A stretch of 64,000 nucleotides of DNA, from positions 97,087,853-97,151,852 of the forward strand of contig CM023532.1 in assembly GCA_013350335.1 (NCBI GenBank), read 5' to 3'. Position 1 is the first letter of the stretch; every line of letters starts with the position of its first letter. The stretch comes from Chimonanthus salicifolius. Lineage: Eukaryota > Streptophyta > Magnoliopsida > Laurales > Calycanthaceae. A model generated the notes under the pieces. It was not told the origin of the DNA. It saw nothing but the letters and a program-made list of their open reading frames with translations, and did no database searches. Shown here one piece after another: positions 59,538-64,000 of this stretch. Position numbers and translations under genes: made by a program.

Positions 59538-61625
59538 CCTATGTAACCCTAGCTTTTTCAACAGAAATCCATCCATGCTTTACATGATTTATTCTTAGCC
59601 CTCCATTCATCACTTAAACCAAGATTAAATCTCAGCCATCCATTCCAAACCAGAGCCTATAAATTGACCACCAAGCCTTAACCAAATTCGAATTGGGTCA
59701 TGAGCTGAAGAACATTGGAACATTGGAAACACAGAGAAGACAAAAGAGAAGAGCTGAACTCGAATTTTACAAAGTAAGATTTATTTTGTAATTTTTATTT
59801 TTAATCTGTGTCTTTGTTGTATATTTCCAAAGAAGTTGTAATTTTTCCATTTAATAAATTTGAGATAGGCTTTTAGAATCCTGGAACATCCAATTTTCAA
59901 ATTTCATTTATGATTGTTTGATTTAATTTTAAGTTTATATCCTTTGTTTAATTAAATTGACACAATGAAATAGTTAGGACATAGATTTCGTTAGATTCAA
60001 ATCTAAAGTTCCAATGGAACATAATGAAATAGTAAAATTTTGGATTTAATTGTTTTAAATATAATGACCTATGGTTCGATTAATTCAATTTAAAGTTTAT
60101 GGATTTTAATCTTAATGAAGGACATGAATTGAGATTTAGATTTTTGTGCGAATTCCAGCTCTAGATCTCCAATTTGTTAACATTTTTTTATATAACGTTT
60201 GATGATGGCTATGATTGATGTATTCCATTACCTCTGATTATTGGAATAGTTAGCCTTCAATTTTGTATATATAACATGCATTTAATGTTGTTTGCTAGTT
60301 TTGAAGATAAAATTGGAAAGTACAGGAAAATCAATTAAAATCAGTTATAAATTGCAAGTTTTGTGCTAAAATTGGAAAACCAAAATTTTAATAACTAACT
60401 TCAGACCACTTCTAGGATTTTTAATGTAAATTGATTAATCTAGATCCAATTATGAGAGTCTAGATTAAATCAATATTTTTAGATTTTATGTGGTGAATTA
60501 ATTATTTCATTTTGGAAGAGAGAAGCTACAATTCAAGAGGCTAGAGTCTTAATTTCAATCCATGGGCCAAAAATCCACTTTAAATGGGCCAAGCTATGCT
60601 CCATATGCCGAGCATTGGGCCAGGCTCAAGTATTCGATGCGCATTTTACAATGTGGGCTAGGCCAGTCCAAGTCAAGCAGGCCCAAGTTCAAGTCCATGA
60701 ACTCAAGTCCAATGTGTACATTTAAAGCCCAATTACCCAAACCCAGTCCAATAACCCAAAGCCCATACTCGACAATACACTATAAACCCTAAGTCCACAT
60801 GCCCAAAGTCTTATTCCTCTCCTTGTCATCCATACCATCCATTAGTCATTCTTTAATCCAGACTATCCATTTCATACAAAACTTAGGGAAGCTCTAGAGC
60901 CACCTTACCTAATCCATTGCATACATAATTCATGTTAGATTTAGGCCAAGCATTTCATCCATCATATAGATCAACCTTTGAATCTCAACCCTCCATTAGA
61001 AACTTTACCATTTATATATTTTATTTTAACCAAATATCCTTAGAACCATATAACGACCCATCCCGCAAGCATGATATTGTCGGCTCTGGGCCTCCATGGC
61101 CCGCACGACTTTGCTTTGGTGAGCTAACCCACTGTTGCTCCCAAAAAGTCTCATGCTGGAAAGAGGAAGGCTATCATTTATATACCAGGGAATTTCCAAT
61201 GCAACTAGCAATTTAAGACTTTTGGGGCGGGGTATTACAAACCATTAGATCCAAACCCAATGTAATCATAGCCATTCATTTAGATCTAACCCAACTTGGA
61301 ACGCAAGCAACCGTATCCCAATCCATGCACATATGCCACATCATACACACCTCATCTCCTAATCCCTCTCAATGCACACGATTTTCCCATATCTTCTCCA
61401 CCTCATTTGAATTTCACAAGTCAATCCCTGAGCCATGTCATCTCCCATGCATCCAACCATTCATGCATTTCAACTTTTAATCTCATCCTTACATTGCAAA
61501 CATTTTACACCACCATAATACCACATGTAAAATTCGACCAAGCCAATCCAATCCCTACCTTTTCTTCTCTCCTTGCTTAACCTCCAAGACAACCCCTCCT
61601 CCAAGCAACTAAATTTGTGTACTAT
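59538..61625 (+). repeat. Family D tandem units (rest of b, and c), with a TRIM LTR inserted
   Basis: Resumes unit b at CCTATGTAACCC exactly where it was broken at 25858, with TATA CTATAAATT (59656-59664), leader and GTAAGA (59774-59779). Unit c starts at 60591 (AAGCTATGCTCC), carries a short LTR at 61049-61239, and is broken again at 61625 by a second family C LTR at the same unit position. No coding signal; the small frames around 60562-61580 are repeat-derived and similar to those at 24996-25811. Confidence 0.75.
61049..61239 (+). mobile_element. TRIM-type short solo LTR, 191 bp, TSD AACCA
   Basis: Starts TATAACGACCC (TG to TA at the first dinucleotide) and ends GGGGCGGGGTATTACA, flanked by AACCA at 61044-61048 and 61240-61244. 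The two sister units (23670 and 25470) lack it and read straight through, giving an empty site. Small LTRs with this start and end are characteristic of plant terminal-repeat retrotransposons in miniature; I cannot name the exact family. Confidence 0.88.
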
Positions 61626-63044
61626 TGTTGTGCAATAAAAAGTTTTACATTTATTTTACTTGAAAGTGCACGAACCATTCATAGTGTAGCAATGTGAGTA
61701 CGATGTCGAACCCAACAGAATTATAGAAAATATATCTTAAGTATTCACATTCATTTATCAATTATTTAATTTAAATATTCTAATGGAAACTAGTGTTGGT
61801 GGATTAATTCAGAAAACACAGAAACAATTCTAAATCTAACATATGTTTAATTAAAATCAGTCAATTTAATTTCAATCCTAGTTTATTTTTCAGATCTTGA
61901 AGTTGGAGAAGAATGAATTAAAGAATAATGAATTTTAAAGAATCAAAGAATAAAAAAATTAAAAATAAAACAAAAGATTAAACAAACAATATGAAATACA
62001 AATGTAACAATGGAATTGGATCTAAGATTTCACGATGGCATTATTGTCCAAGTTTCATTTATAAGATTAAAGCCTAGAGTCTGGAGCTCACGTAAACTTA
62101 CTATGTTTGTATTAATGTTTACAATTATTTTAAAGATTAAACCAATGGATTTCATTAAAGTACTCATCACAAATTGGACATTAGATTTGAATGATAAAGA
62201 TAAGCCCCTCCCTCTATTCTAAATATTTCATCACACTCTTACAAGTAAGAGCCTTAGAAATCAAAACAGGGGATCACCCAAAAATGGACACTTCTAATTC
62301 AATGATAAAGATAGACGCCTATTTCAATTCTAAATACTTCATCACACTCTTACAAGTAAGAGCCTTAGAAATTAAAATTGGGGATCATCCAAAAATTATT
62401 GTTCACACAATAAATTCGTCGACAGAGTTACCTCTAGAAAATAAAAATAAACACAAGCACAAAAATATATCAATTGGAAAACCATAAACTAAATATTTCA
62501 CCGCACTTTGAATCTTATTAATAAACTTGGAATTTTAATTACATGACTTGGAATTGAATAAAAGAATGACAGGAATAAGATGGAAAATAAAACATAAAAT
62601 CAAACCTAGAACCCTTGGATCACACGAACTTTCCAAAGCTTTTCCTTTCTTTCTCTTTTTCTCCTCCTTTGGTCCGGACCGGTCCTTGAAATCAAGAGTC
62701 CAAATTTGAGATTTACTACGCCCTGGTTTCTCTATTTATAGTGTTCAAAAGATACTGGATTAGGCAAGACTCGGAGAGAATTCCTCCATAATTCTCTATC
62801 TAAAACTTTCTCCAAAATTCTATCTCCAAAACTTCCTCCCAAATTCTCTTTTTTAATTATGGAAATTCGAAATTCACTGTATATTCCAAGCCATGGGTGA
62901 ATTTTGCAGCTAAAACGTCATGATTTTAGGGATTTTGGAATAGTTTGGAAAGTAGGGTGCAAATCCCATTTTTCTACACAGGTACCACCTTGCGGCTGCA
63001 TTTTACCTAGTAAATTTCCGAATCACGAAATTTCGTAAAATAAA
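61626..63044 (-). mobile_element. Second family C LTR, partial, at the same site of the next D unit
   Basis: Begins TGTTGTGCAATAAAAAG after GTGTACTAT and follows 25859-26383 plus 29508-30395 closely. It preserves the uninterrupted target (TTAAA, 62137-62141) of the solo LTR at 26384. It is cut at 63044 by another LTR. Whether internal sequence follows lies outside the window. Confidence 0.82.
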
Positions 63045-64000
63045 TGTAATGGCCCGCCCTTTTTCACTAGTTTTCTGCTTTCCGAAAATCAGAGTCTATT
63101 TTTTTTATATAAACAAAGAGTGATAGAGAGCGGGATGTCACGACGCGAGCTAAGTCCGAACTTCTAAAGTCCGACCCTTAACTGGCCAACGCTATGTGTG
63201 CATGGACTAAGTCCATGAAAACGGTTCACACATAACAATATAAACATGCGGAATCATAATAGAATCCAGCTCTATTCCATTCAGATAGCAAAGTACGCCA
63301 AGTCTTTATTCATAATTAATAATAACATAATTATCCAATAAAACATCCAACCATAGCAAATTCATCTAAGTTATTACATGCCCGGAAACTAGTTACTCAA
63401 ATACATGCCCATAAAAGTAACTTAATCAAAATATAAACTAAATCATCCAAGCTCCTATGCTTGGCCATCCTTACGTTCATCGTTCCCCTGGTTTCCTGTG
63501 TCATCCACTAGGGTAGAAGTAGGGCATTAGAACAACGCGCCCAATAGGTATTCCAATTAAGGCCAACATATGGGTTAGTACCAAAAATCCAGATATAATA
63601 TATAACAAATCCAGTTATAATAAATCATACCATACTTATAAAGCATCGTATCCAAAATAGTGTATGATAATAGAGATCCAATTATACCGATAAAAACCAG
63701 AAACCTTGCATGATAATAAAGATCATAATCATGCCGATTCAATGCCATGCCATGCTATCATATGCAATGAGTCTCACGCATCACAAACACATAGTAACCT
63801 CTTGATGGAAAGCTCCTCATCAAGGTATCCCCCACGATTGTATTACGGATGCCCCGACGGAGTGTGGATCTTCGGTTGCGTCTTGATGGAAAACTCCTCA
63901 TCAAGGTATCCCCGATGATTGTATTACAGATGCCCTGACGGAGTGTGGATCTCCGGTTACATATCATCCCTCCCATGCCATGCATGAGATGCAAATGTCC
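63045..64000 (-). mobile_element. Family E-like LTR, minus strand, runs off the window
   Basis: Plus-strand start TGTAATGGCCCGCCC after a likely TSD ATAAA (63040-63044). Reversed order of the usual parts: terminal box, GGCCAGTTAAGGGTCGGACTT box, GGGCGCGTTG hairpin (63522-63542), variable repeat (63800-63960) and the CATGCATGGCATGGG box near 63975. The other end is outside the window. No gene. Confidence 0.85.

Noticed and set aside
61049..61239. 5S-rRNA-derived Cassandra element
   Set aside because: The short LTR has TRIM-like size and ends, but I do not see convincing 5S promoter boxes, so I leave the family open.
62191..62487. 98-residue frame with an internal repeat (SKYFITLLQVRALEIK)
   Set aside because: The repeat is the 107-111-bp DNA repeat of the family C LTR read on the antisense strand of that LTR; other copies do not keep the frame.

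Overview
This window is plant nuclear DNA made almost entirely of nested LTR retrotransposons; I find no host protein-coding gene and no rRNA or tRNA gene in 64 kb. Evidence for a plant: a degenerate array of the plant telomere heptamer (CCCTAAA), Ty3/gypsy elements primed by initiator tRNA-Met with a Tekay/Del-type integrase tail, an Athila/Tat-like element, and a TRIM-type short LTR. A run of exactly 100 Ns (5890-5989) is a scaffold gap. I cannot name the species.

Layout. 1-4071: an LTR (family F) inside a reversed LTR fragment. 4072-5889: telomere-like array, then the gap. 5990-9183: the 3' end of a Tekay-like element (integrase and 3' LTR), its LTR cut at 9184 by a family F element (5' LTR, PBS, gag, protease). 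That element stops abruptly near 15257 against a head-to-head, minus-strand element (family H: partial gag, accessory zinc-knuckle ORF, PBS, LTR to 22091). The H LTR itself holds a solo LTR (18179-20753, TSD GGTTC). 22092-23227 is the tail of another LTR.

23228-64000 is a layered block. The base is a tandem array of LTR-derived units (family D, about 1.8-1.9 kb). One unit is interrupted by a full-length, minus-strand, apparently non-coding Athila-like element (family C, 25859-59537). That element was later hit by three LTRs with matching target-site duplications (26384-29502 TTAAA; 34368-37057 CAAGA; 37410-57385 AATAA). The last of these was hit by another solo LTR (38667-42104, TGGAA) and by a complete 13.1-kb Tekay-like element (43304-56451, ATTCG). 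The block ends with a second C LTR at the same position of the next D unit, itself cut by a further LTR running off the window.

How the parts work together. The 13.1-kb element has the full plan: LTR, tRNA-iMet PBS, accessory ORF with three CCHC zinc knuckles, gag-protease-RT-RNaseH-integrase in one frame, polypurine tract, LTR. Its LTRs are very similar but its gag-pol frame carries four in-frame stops, a frameshift and a changed RNase H active-site residue, so it probably moved using enzymes from another copy. The accessory ORF recurs upstream of gag in the H element and in both cases begins just after a good splice-acceptor sequence; most LTR families here carry a GT(A/G)AG-type donor after a short leader. 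A second window-wide theme is short palindromes in the LTRs: about fifty copies of a hairpin built on TTCGGCCA...TGGCCGAA in families E, F and G, and a shorter TTCGGA..TCCGAA series in family H. These, the accessory ORF, an internal copy of the polypurine tract, and the D/C tandem arrangement are the points most worth a second look.
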